DNA of 64,000 bases from JAGOME01 sp039812375 (GTDB lineage: Bacteria > Actinomycetota > Actinomycetes > Actinomycetales > Dermatophilaceae): positions 1-64,000 of the forward strand of contig JBDIAO010000002.1 of the NCBI GenBank assembly GCA_039812375.1, read 5' to 3'. Positions 33,928 to 41,383 of this stretch are shown here, one piece after another; positions within the stretch are counted from its first letter, which is position 1, and every line of letters starts with the position of its first letter. A model generated the notes under the pieces. The model made no database searches, was not told the DNA's origin, and saw only the letters and a list, made by a program, of their open reading frames with translations. Position numbers and translations under genes: made by a program.

Positions 33928-34832
33928 CACACACGCTCCGTGACACGTTCACCAAGGAGCCCGGTAGGTCGGAACGTGAGGAAGAGGATGAGGAAAGCGA
34001 AGGCGAACACATCTCGCCACTGGCTGCCGAGCATCGCGGTGCCGAAGGACTCGAGCAGGCCCAGGACAACCGCACCGAGGACGGCGCCGCGGATGTTGCC
34101 GATGCCACCGATGACCGCCGCAGTGAACGCCTTGAGCCCGATGATGAAGCCCATGAGGAAGTCGATCTTGCCGTAGTAGGCGCCCGCCATGACCCCGGCG
34201 GCGCCGGCGAGGGCCGAGCCGATGAAGAAGGTCCGGGAGATGACCGCGTCGACGTTGACTCCCATGAGCAGGCAGGCACGCGGGTCCTGGGAGATCGCGC
34301 GCATGGCCCGCCCCGATCGCGTCTTGCGGACCAGGGTGTCGAGCGCGACCATGAGCACGACGGCGATGACGACCATGACGATCTGGGAGACGGTGATCCG
34401 GGCACCGAGCACGGAGATCGCGCCGCCACTGATCGTCACCGGGTAAGCACGGGGGTTGGGACCGAAGGTCGAGGCAACGCCATACTCGATGGCGAAGCTG
34501 GCCCCGACGGCGGTGATCAGGATCGACAGCCTGGGGGCGCTACGCAACGGACGGTAGGCCACCCGTTCGAGGACGATGCCGAACAGCCCGGTGGTCAGCA
34601 TCGCCAAGGCCATGACGAGCACTAGGGCGAGCAGACCGCCGCCGCTGGCAAGCGCCCCGGACCCCGCGGTGAGCAGGGTGTACCCGGTGAACGCGCCGAG
34701 CATGTAGATGTCGCCGTGGGCGAAGTTGAGCAGCTTGATGATCCCGTAGACCATCGAGTACCCGAGTGCGACGAGTGCATAGAACGCACCGACGAACAAC
34801 CCGTTGAGCACAAGTTGGAGGAAATGGGCCAT
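33927..34832 (-). CDS. livH: Hydroxyproline-cluster ABC importer permease, LivH type
   Basis: A 301-aa membrane subunit with about eight hydrophobic helices. It has the LivH N-terminal signature VLNGLFVGAFYALVALGYS and LLNFAHGDIYMLGAF, and the ATPase-contact loop KAFTAAVIGGIGNIRGAV. The ATG follows a good AGGGAG. It lies 86 bases downstream of the substrate-binding protein gene. Confidence 0.94.
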   Translation of the reverse strand: MAHFLQLVLNGLFVGAFYALVALGYSMVYGIIKLLNFAHGDIYMLGAFTGYTLLTAGSGALASGGGLLALVLVMALAMLTTGLFGIVLERVAYRPLRSAPRLSILITAVGASFAIEYGVASTFGPNPRAYPVTISGGAISVLGARITVSQIVMVVIAVVLMVALDTLVRKTRSGRAMRAISQDPRACLLMGVNVDAVISRTFFIGSALAGAAGVMAGAYYGKIDFLMGFIIGLKAFTAAVIGGIGNIRGAVLGAVVLGLLESFGTAMLGSQWRDVFAFAFLILFLTFRPTGLLGERVTERV

Positions 34833-34918
34833 CTCACTCCCTTCCCATCGAGGGGATCATGGATGCCGGCTGGGAGCCGCTGGTGCGCGGCGGCCACCGC
34901 GCACCAGCGACTCTCCGG

Positions 34919-36088
34919 TCAGGAGTTAAGGACGAAGTCGTCGCCCTTGACGACGAGGATGTCGAAACCACCCTCGGTGAGGGTGTGCTCCGGGGTGAAC
35001 TTCAGCTTCCCGGAGAAGATCGGGAAACCGTCGATGCTCTGCAGCGCCTTGATGACGTCGTCACCGTTGGTCGAGCCCTTCGCGAGCCGGACCGCCTCGG
35101 CGGCAACTCGAACCGCGTCGTAGGCCTGCGGCGAGTAGGGGCCGGGGTCGGTGTTGAACGCCTTCTTGTACTTGGCGATCCAGGCGTCGCCGCCGGGGAT
35201 CGTCGCCGGAGTCTGGGTCATTGTGGCGAAGACGCCCTGGGCGTTGTCCTTGCCGGCGATGTCGATGAGCTGCTTGTCCACGGAGCCGTCGGCGACCATG
35301 ATCTTGCCGGTGTATCCCTGCGCCCGGAGCTGCTTGATGATCAGGCCGCCCTCTTGGTAGTAGCCGGTCCAGTAGACGAAGTCGGACTTGGCGTTGATGA
35401 TTGCGGTGACTGCGCCCGAGTAGTCGGACTCACCAGCGGTCACCGACTGCTGGGTGGCGACATTGACCCCCGCGGTCTTGAGGTTCTCTGCGGCCCGGGT
35501 TGTGATGTCCTTGGAGTAGGACGTGTTGTCATCGACGAGGGCCACTGCCTGGGCCCCTTCTTTCTTCATGAAGTCGCTGGCAGCCTGGGCCTGCTGGATG
35601 CCGGTGCCGTTGATCAGGAAGACGTTGGGCAGCTTCTGGGCGACCAGATCCGCGGAGTTCGCCGCCGGGATGATCATCGGGATGTTCGCCTTGTTGAAGA
35701 TGCTCAGGGTCGGCAGGGTGGCCCCGGAGCAGTAGCCACCGACCGAGATGTTGATCCCTGCGGTGACAAGCTTGGCGGCTGCCGCAGCGGCGGTCTTCGG
35801 GTCACAGGCGTCATCCTCGACCTGCAGGCTCAGCTTGCGGCCCTCGACACCGCCGGCAGCATTGATCTCGTCGACCGCGAGTTGCGCGCCGTTCTTCATG
35901 TAGGGACCGATCGCGGCTGACGAGCCGCTCATCGGTGCCAGCATCCCGAGCTTGATGTCACCGGTCGTGTCGCCGGAGCCGCCCGAACTCGAGCCGGAGT
36001 CCTTGAGGCTGCCGCCGCAGGCGCTGAGGCCGAGGGCAAGCGTGGCGGCAGCCGCGACGGCGGCGACCCTGCGCAGTGGTGTGGTCAT
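34919..36088 (-). CDS. Hydroxyproline-cluster ABC importer substrate-binding lipoprotein
   Basis: A 389-aa receptor. A signal peptide from ATG 36088 (MTTPLRRVAAVAAAATLALG) ends in the lipobox LSAC, followed by a Gly/Ser linker and the type I binding-protein body beginning IKLGMLAPMSGSSAAIG. VGGYCSGATLP and PAANSADLVAQ line the expected ligand pocket. I discard an in-frame start at 36187 because it would precede the signal peptide. Context points to hydroxyproline as ligand. It differs substantially from the receptor at 15517. Confidence 0.92.
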   Translation of the reverse strand: MTTPLRRVAAVAAAATLALGLSACGGSLKDSGSSSGGSGDTTGDIKLGMLAPMSGSSAAIGPYMKNGAQLAVDEINAAGGVEGRKLSLQVEDDACDPKTAAAAAAKLVTAGINISVGGYCSGATLPTLSIFNKANIPMIIPAANSADLVAQKLPNVFLINGTGIQQAQAASDFMKKEGAQAVALVDDNTSYSKDITTRAAENLKTAGVNVATQQSVTAGESDYSGAVTAIINAKSDFVYWTGYYQEGGLIIKQLRAQGYTGKIMVADGSVDKQLIDIAGKDNAQGVFATMTQTPATIPGGDAWIAKYKKAFNTDPGPYSPQAYDAVRVAAEAVRLAKGSTNGDDVIKALQSIDGFPIFSGKLKFTPEHTLTEGGFDILVVKGDDFVLNS

Positions 36089-36225
36089 GGCGTTGTTCGT
36101 CCCGCTTCCTGGCCGACTGGCAGCCGTGATGGTCCCGACCCGGACGGTTGCCCCGGTCTCGTTGCCGTCATGCGGCGTGAGGCCCACCTGTTGGGGTCAC
36201 ACGACACCGGATGACATCGGCACCC

Positions 36226-36248
36226 ACCGTAGCGGTGAGCGCTCGCCG
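36226..36248 (-). promoter_or_regulatory. Possible promoter and operator for the importer genes
   Basis: On the minus strand TACGGT fits a -10 element and lies about 138 bases before the receptor ATG. Directly upstream is CGGTGAGCGCTCGCCG, a 16-base palindrome with one mismatch, in the place of the -35/-10 spacer, where a repressor would block RNA polymerase. The -35 is weak, so this is tentative. Confidence 0.35.
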
Positions 36249-36317
36249 TGCACAGGTCTGCAGCGCAGGTTCCGGGCAGGCAGACTAAGATCGGGGATCG
36301 CCGGGCTGGCCTCGGGT

Positions 36318-37319
36318 TCAGACGTCGAACCCGGTCGGGTAGGGGTCGGTCGGGTCGAGCATGTACTGCGCGGTCCCGGTGATCCAGGCCCGTCCGGTCA
36401 CCTGTGGCCGGATCCCCGGGCGGTCACCCACGGTCGTCTCCTCGAGGATCCGACCGATGAAGCGGGAGCCGATGAAGGACTCGTTGACGAAGTCCTGCCC
36501 GAGACCGAGCAGGCCACGGGCGTGCAGCTGTGCCATCCGGGCGCTCGTACCCGTGCCACACGGTGAGCGGTCGAACCACCCCGGATGGATGGCCATGGCG
36601 TGCCGGGAGTGCTGCGCGTTCGATCCAGGCGCCTCGAGGTAGACGTGGTGGCAGACGTTGATCTGGGGGTTCTCCGGGTGCGCCACCGGACGCTGCTCGT
36701 TGATCGCGGCCATGATGGCCAGCCCGGCGTGGAGCATCCGCTGGCCATTGGACCGCTCAAAGGCAATTCCGAGCTCTTCGAGGGAGACGATGGCGTAGAA
36801 GTTGCCGCCGTAGGCAATGTCGTAGCGGACCTCGCCGAACTCGGGGACCTGAACGACCTGGTCGAGAGCGTGGCAGTAGGAGGAGACGTTGTCGAGGGTC
36901 ACCGATTCTGCGTGGCCGTCCCGGACGGCGACCCGGGCGGTGACCAGCCCGGCGGGGGCCTCCAGCCGGATCACGGTTTCCGGCTCCCTCACCTCGACCA
37001 TGCCAGTCTCGACGAGGACGGTCGCCACTCCCATCGTCCCGTGCCCGCACATCGGCAGACATCCGGAGACCTCGATATAGAGCACCCCGAACTCCGCGTC
37101 GGGGTGGGTCGGTGGCTGCAGGATCGCCCCGCTCATCGCGGCGTGCCCACGCGGCTCACGCATCAGAAGCTTGCGGAGGTCGTCCCGCTCGGCGATGAAG
37201 CGCTGCCGGCGCTCGAACATGGTAGCGCCGGGCAGTACTCCGACCCCACCCGTGATGACCCGGGTGGGCATCCCCTCGGTGTGTGAGTCGACCGCGTGGT
37301 AGACGACCGAGGTGCGCAT
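36318..37319 (-). CDS. Proline racemase-family enzyme B, probable 4-hydroxyproline 2-epimerase
   Basis: A 333-aa enzyme with catalytic cysteines C91 in PMCGHGTMG and C254 in DRSPCGTGTSAR. Cys/Cys and the adjacency to the deaminase and dehydrogenase genes fit 4-hydroxyproline 2-epimerase, which converts trans-4-hydroxy-L-proline to cis-4-hydroxy-D-proline. The ATG is five bases after the deaminase stop. A 229-base gap then separates it from the importer receptor gene. Confidence 0.9.
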   Translation of the reverse strand: MRTSVVYHAVDSHTEGMPTRVITGGVGVLPGATMFERRQRFIAERDDLRKLLMREPRGHAAMSGAILQPPTHPDAEFGVLYIEVSGCLPMCGHGTMGVATVLVETGMVEVREPETVIRLEAPAGLVTARVAVRDGHAESVTLDNVSSYCHALDQVVQVPEFGEVRYDIAYGGNFYAIVSLEELGIAFERSNGQRMLHAGLAIMAAINEQRPVAHPENPQINVCHHVYLEAPGSNAQHSRHAMAIHPGWFDRSPCGTGTSARMAQLHARGLLGLGQDFVNESFIGSRFIGRILEETTVGDRPGIRPQVTGRAWITGTAQYMLDPTDPYPTGFDV

Positions 37320-37323
37320 GGCC

Positions 37324-38220
37324 TCAGCGGATCCCGGCGTCGATGAGAGCCTGGGTCGCGCTGCGGACCACCTGGTCTTGCTCGGCCGTCAACGGTTGGC
37401 GCGGCGGACGGCAGCGACCGCCGTTGCGGCCGATCATGTCCTGGCCGAGCTTAATCGCCTGGATGAACTCGGTCTTGGAGTCCCAGCGCAGCACCGAGTG
37501 CATCTGCCGGTAGAGCGGCAGTGCGGTCGCGACGTCACCGGCCACCGACGCCTCGTAGATGGTCCGGCAGGCCTGCGGGAAGACCTGCGAGTAGCCGGCG
37601 ACCCATCCCTTGGCACCGGCGAGTCCGACCTCAAGGATCGTGTCGTCGGTGCCGATCATGAGGTCCAGGCCCGGTGCCAGCTCGCTGATCTCGTAGCACC
37701 GGCGGACGTCACCGCTGAACTCCTTGACCCCGACGATGAAGCCCTCACGGTGCAGCGTAGCCAGCAGCGCAGGCGTCAGGTCCGTCTTGGTGTCGATCGG
37801 GTTGTTGTATGCCGTCACCGGCAGTCCGACCGAGGCGATCAGCTCGAAGTGCTCCAGGAGCGAACGCTCGTCGGTCCGATAGGCGTTCGGCGGCAGAGCC
37901 ATGACGGCCTGGCAGCCGAGGTCCTTGGCAACCTGGGCGTGCCGCCGGGACTCCAACCCACCATAGGCTCCGACGCCGGGCATGACTGTGAAACCCTCCG
38001 GCGCGTTGGCCACGGCCGTCTCAACGACCTTGTCCCGCTCCTGGTGGGTCAGCGTCTGGTACTCCCCGAGCGAACCGTTGGGGGCCACCCCGTCCATACC
38101 CTGCTCGGCGAGCCAGGCGACGTTCTCGCCATAGGCGCCGAAGTTGACGCTGAGGTCGTCGTGGAACTGCAGACTCGTCGCGACGAGCACACCGTGCCAC
38201 GGCTTGCGAGACTCGGTCAT
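37324..38220 (-). CDS. DHDPS-family lyase, probable 1-pyrroline-4-hydroxy-2-carboxylate deaminase
   Basis: A 298-aa class I aldolase-fold enzyme. The Schiff-base lysine is K166 in GVKEFSGD, and Y138 is in AYNNP, as in dihydrodipicolinate synthase. Context argues against lysine biosynthesis: it is flanked by a hydroxyproline epimerase and an amino acid dehydrogenase. The predicted reaction releases ammonia and gives 2-oxoglutarate semialdehyde. The start follows AGGAGG, and a promoter with an adjacent tandem operator lies upstream at 38267-38337. Confidence 0.88.
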   Translation of the reverse strand: MTESRKPWHGVLVATSLQFHDDLSVNFGAYGENVAWLAEQGMDGVAPNGSLGEYQTLTHQERDKVVETAVANAPEGFTVMPGVGAYGGLESRRHAQVAKDLGCQAVMALPPNAYRTDERSLLEHFELIASVGLPVTAYNNPIDTKTDLTPALLATLHREGFIVGVKEFSGDVRRCYEISELAPGLDLMIGTDDTILEVGLAGAKGWVAGYSQVFPQACRTIYEASVAGDVATALPLYRQMHSVLRWDSKTEFIQAIKLGQDMIGRNGGRCRPPRQPLTAEQDQVVRSATQALIDAGIR

Positions 38221-38266
38221 CGGGGGGTCCTCCTGAAGGCGGATCGGCGGTGTTCCGGACGGTCTG

Positions 38267-38296
38267 AGCGTAGCCGACGCCGGAGTCTTAGTGCAA
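38267..38296 (-). promoter_or_regulatory. Promoter of the deaminase-epimerase genes
   Basis: On the minus strand TTGCAC (38291-38296) and TACGCT (38267-38272) are separated by 18 bases, a good sigma-70-type pair. The start codon is 47 bases downstream of the -10. It is the clearest promoter in the cluster and abuts the tandem repeat at 38298-38337. Confidence 0.6.
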
Positions 38297-38297
38297 T

Positions 38298-38337
38298 ATT
38301 ACATGTCACTGATTGTCATTACATGTTACTGATCGTC
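38298..38337. promoter_or_regulatory. Tandem 20-bp AT-rich repeat, candidate operator
   Basis: ATTACATGTCACTGATTGTC (38298-38317) is followed directly by ATTACATGTTACTGATCGTC (38318-38337), identical at 18 of 20 positions. Each holds a TTACATGTNA palindrome centred on ACATGT. The pair lies just upstream of the -35 and overlaps the stop of the dehydrogenase subunit gene. Two sites spaced two helical turns apart suit cooperative binding of a dimeric regulator such as the cluster's GntR protein. Confidence 0.65.
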
Positions 38338-39828
38338 CTGGGTCGCGCCCGGACCCACGACCTGCTCCACCGCTCCTTCGAGAGCCGCCAGAGCGCCGAG
38401 AGTCACCGGTGCGGCTACGAGTCGTTCCACCGCAGGGAAAGGCTCGACACCCACCGCGCCTGCCCCGGACGGGCCAGCGCGAGCAAGCCACTCGATCGCG
38501 GTGGCGCACATGCGTCCCTGACACCAACCCATCCCCGCCCTGGTGAGCTGCTTGACCTGTCGCCCGTCGGCGGCCCCGGCGGCGACCGCAGCCCGGACAG
38601 TGCCGGCACGGACCTCTTCGCAGCGGCACACGGTCGTCGCGTCGTCAAGCCACCCCGTCCAGCCGGGCGGGAGAGCGTGGACCTGCGCCATCGCCGCAGC
38701 GAAGGCGCGGTGCCGGGCGATGAGTCCCCGCACCCGTCGCAGTGCTGCGGGCCCGGTGACGCCGGCCCGTCCGAGGTCGGCGAGGATGCCCTCGGCGGCA
38801 AGCTGACCCTCACGCAGCGCCAGCTCGGCACCCCCAACGCCGCACGCCTCGCCGGCGGCGGACACCCCGGGGACCGAGGTGCGCTGCCACTGGTCCACCG
38901 AGACGACTTCGTTGCCGTCGGCGGAACTGCTCAGGCGACACCCAAGGGTGCGGGCGAGGTCGAGCTGGGGCACGAACCCCCACCCGGTCCCGACCACGTC
39001 GACGCGCACCTGCTCCTGCGTTTGCGGTAACGGTGCCCCGTTCTTGTCGAGCCGGGCCAAGGTCACCGCCTCGACGCGGTCACGCCCGTGCGCCGCGACC
39101 ACGGCGGTGCGGACCCGCACGGGGACACGATGGCGGAGCAGGCGGGCGGCATACCCAGCCCCCTCGGCTGCCTTGACCGGAAGCTGGGCAACAACGGGGG
39201 CGTGCCGAGCCCAGCGGACCGGGTCTGCTGCCTCGCACACCGCGACCACCTGCGCCCCGGCCTGCACGAGACCGGTGGCCACCGGCAGCAGGAAGGGCCC
39301 GGTCCCGGCGACGACGACGCGACCGGGCACCGTGACCCCGTTGCCCTTGAGCAGGGCCTGCAACCCACCGGCAGTGAACACGCCTGGTAGGTCCCATCCG
39401 GGGAACGGCAACTGGCGGTCGAAGGCGCCGGTGGCCACGAGCAGATGGCGAGCGCGGATGACGCTGGCCCGTTCAGTGCCTGGGCCGGCGCTGCGGTCGA
39501 GCACGTGGACGTCCACGTGGACGTCCACGGCGTTCCTCCCGGTCGCCACGGTCCACGCGTGGTGCTCGAGCCGAACGTCGAGGAGTCCGCTGGCGGCATA
39601 CCTCCCCAAGGTGGCGCGCAACGCCCGATAGGTCCCCAGGGCGTGGTGGAAGCGTTCGATGCCGGTGATCGTGGCCCCGTCCGGTGGGTGCCGCCAGAAC
39701 TGGCCGCCAAGGGCAGAGCCGGCGTCGACCAGTGTGACCCGTAGCCCGCCGAGTAGTGCGGTCGCGGTCGCGGCGAGGCCGGCCGGTCCGGCGCCGACCA
39801 CGACGAGGTCGGTGCGCTCAGCGCTCAT
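38326..39828 (-). CDS. FAD/NAD(P)-binding subunit of a D-hydroxyproline dehydrogenase complex
   Basis: A 500-aa flavoprotein. It has an N-terminal FAD motif VVVGAGPAGLAATATALLGG, a second dinucleotide motif VVAGTGPFLLPVATGL near residue 170, and a C-terminal BFD-like [2Fe-2S] region with CRCEEV and TRAGMGWCQGRMC near 400-450. This matches the larger HcnB-type subunit of three-part opine, octopine or hydroxyproline dehydrogenases. The DNA at 39502-39529 repeats CACGTGGACGTC, giving VDVHVDVH. The ATG overlaps the preceding ferredoxin-like gene by 11 bases. Confidence 0.85.
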   Translation of the reverse strand: MSAERTDLVVVGAGPAGLAATATALLGGLRVTLVDAGSALGGQFWRHPPDGATITGIERFHHALGTYRALRATLGRYAASGLLDVRLEHHAWTVATGRNAVDVHVDVHVLDRSAGPGTERASVIRARHLLVATGAFDRQLPFPGWDLPGVFTAGGLQALLKGNGVTVPGRVVVAGTGPFLLPVATGLVQAGAQVVAVCEAADPVRWARHAPVVAQLPVKAAEGAGYAARLLRHRVPVRVRTAVVAAHGRDRVEAVTLARLDKNGAPLPQTQEQVRVDVVGTGWGFVPQLDLARTLGCRLSSSADGNEVVSVDQWQRTSVPGVSAAGEACGVGGAELALREGQLAAEGILADLGRAGVTGPAALRRVRGLIARHRAFAAAMAQVHALPPGWTGWLDDATTVCRCEEVRAGTVRAAVAAGAADGRQVKQLTRAGMGWCQGRMCATAIEWLARAGPSGAGAVGVEPFPAVERLVAAPVTLGALAALEGAVEQVVGPGATQDDQ

Positions 39829-40084
39829 GACCGGTGCCCGCCTGGGTCGTGACGGTCATGCCCGGCACCGCCTGCACGAGGCAGGCACGTTCGTTCGGGA
39901 TGCCGTTGATGGTCACGAGGCAGTCGAAGCACACTCCGATCCCGCAGAACAACCCCCGAGGGGCTCCGTCGTGGCGGGTCGAGCGCCAGGCGAGCCGCCC
40001 GGACGCCAGGAGCGCGCCACCGACACTCTGGCCGGGGGTGAACGGCACAGCTGTCCCGTCCAGGGTGATCTGTGGTGCACTCAC
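39818..40084 (-). CDS. [2Fe-2S] subunit of the dehydrogenase complex (HcnA type)
   Basis: An 88-aa ferredoxin-like protein with the plant-type cluster motif CGIGVCFDC and a fourth Cys in ERACLVQ. It is the small subunit that pairs with the FAD protein downstream. The GTG start overlaps the stop of the upstream oxidoreductase gene by four bases (GTGA), and its stop lies inside the next gene, so all three subunits are tightly coupled. Confidence 0.9.
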   Translation of the reverse strand: MSAPQITLDGTAVPFTPGQSVGGALLASGRLAWRSTRHDGAPRGLFCGIGVCFDCLVTINGIPNERACLVQAVPGMTVTTQAGTGHER

Positions 40085-41265
40085 CAGGCCTCCTGCGTTC
40101 CCGCGCCCGTTCCCTCGCCGGGGCGCACCAGCCGATCAGGAAGATATGGCGCCGGGTCGAGTCCGATCGCGGTGGCCACGTCGGTGCCGGTGAGATGCGC
40201 GGCGATGAGATCTGCCGTAGCCGGAGCCAAGCCGATCCCGGCGCCCTCGTGCCCACAGGCGTGCAGCACGGCAGTGTCGCGCGGGTCCGGCCCAATGACC
40301 GGGAGGTGGTCCGGGCAGTAGGGCCGGAAGCCGCGGTAGACCCGCAGCAACCGCACCCCGGCGAGCACCGGGAAGAGCCGGACCGCCTGCGCTGCGAGCC
40401 GGGCAACTGTCCGGGGTGACATCGAGGTGTCGAAGCCGACCCGTTCCCGACTCGCCCCGATCAGGACGGTTCCACCTCGGGTCCCCTCGACGACACACGA
40501 GGTCTCCAGCCCCTCGGTCGACGCAGCGACGTTGGCGACGTAGTCGGCGCTGTAGACCTTGGAGTGCACGGTCGGCGGCAGCGGTTCGGTGACCAGAACG
40601 AACCCCTTGCGCGGTAGGACCGGGACGGCCGCTCCGAGCCGCTCCCCGACCACTGCACCCCACGTGCCGGCACAGTTGACGACCGCGTCGGCGCCGACCC
40701 GGTCCCCGGTGCTCGTGACGACCCCGCGCAGTCGGCCGGTGTCCGTCCGGTCTGCGGCGACGACCTCGGTGAACGGCCGGTATGCCGCCCCCTGGCGTTG
40801 CGCTGCGGCCAGGACGGCCGCTGCGGCGAGCACCGGCTGGACCTGCGCGTCCTGGGGGTACCAGTAAGCACCGGCAACATCTGGGCTGAGGAAGGGCTCA
40901 CGGTCCTGGGGTGCGGTTGACCGCTCTGCGACCACCCCGGCCGCCCGCTGGGCTGCGGCCAGCGCTGCGAGCGGGTGCAGTGCACCTGGGTCGGTGGCGA
41001 CGACGAGCCCACCTTTGGCCTCCAACTCGAGAGCGTCAGTGCCCAGCTCCGCGCCGAGGTCAGCCCAGCGGCGTCGACTCAGCAGGGCGAGATCGAGTTC
41101 TGGCCCGGGGTGCTTGTCGGAGACGAGAACGTTGCCCTCCCCCCGACTCGTGGTCCCGGAGCCGACCTGGCCGCGGTCGAGAACGACGACGTCGAGACCG
41201 GCTCGGGCCGCGGCGAGCGCGGTGCAGGAGCCGATGATGCCGGCACCGACGACGACCACCCGCAT
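40081..41265 (-). CDS. D-amino acid oxidase-like FAD subunit of the dehydrogenase complex
   Basis: A 394-aa DAO-family flavoprotein. The FAD motif VVVVGAGIIGSCTALAAARAGL is at the extreme N-terminus (in short GAGIIGSC), with TSRGEGNVLVS and the C-terminal GFRPYCPDHLPVIG and GHEGAGIGLAPATADL. With the two downstream subunits it should oxidise cis-4-hydroxy-D-proline to the pyrroline and pass electrons to the respiratory chain. The ATG at 41265 follows AGGAGGT; a GTG at 41283 overlaps that site. It is the first gene of the leftward cluster. Confidence 0.88.
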   Translation of the reverse strand: MRVVVVGAGIIGSCTALAAARAGLDVVVLDRGQVGSGTTSRGEGNVLVSDKHPGPELDLALLSRRRWADLGAELGTDALELEAKGGLVVATDPGALHPLAALAAAQRAAGVVAERSTAPQDREPFLSPDVAGAYWYPQDAQVQPVLAAAAVLAAAQRQGAAYRPFTEVVAADRTDTGRLRGVVTSTGDRVGADAVVNCAGTWGAVVGERLGAAVPVLPRKGFVLVTEPLPPTVHSKVYSADYVANVAASTEGLETSCVVEGTRGGTVLIGASRERVGFDTSMSPRTVARLAAQAVRLFPVLAGVRLLRVYRGFRPYCPDHLPVIGPDPRDTAVLHACGHEGAGIGLAPATADLIAAHLTGTDVATAIGLDPAPYLPDRLVRPGEGTGAGTQEAW

Positions 41266-41369
41266 TGCCGCACCTCCTGACACTGTCCGAACCGTTCCTG
41301 GGCACTATGCCACCGCACCGTGCCCCGCGCCTCCGCCAGCTGCGACCCCCGCAGGTCGCCCGGTCACAC

Positions 41370-41375
41370 TAGGGT
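41370..41375 (+). promoter_or_regulatory. -10 element for a probably leaderless EamA transcript
   Basis: TAGGGT fits TANNNT and lies eight bases before the GTG at 41384, with no Shine-Dalgarno sequence between. The 118-base gap it lies in also serves the divergent dehydrogenase gene. Confidence 0.45.
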
Positions 41376-41383
41376 CGGATCGC

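Noticed and set aside
37324..38220. Annotation as DapA (lysine biosynthesis)
   Set aside because: The fold and Schiff-base lysine fit, but the neighbours are all hydroxyproline-type catabolic genes and no lysine gene is nearby.
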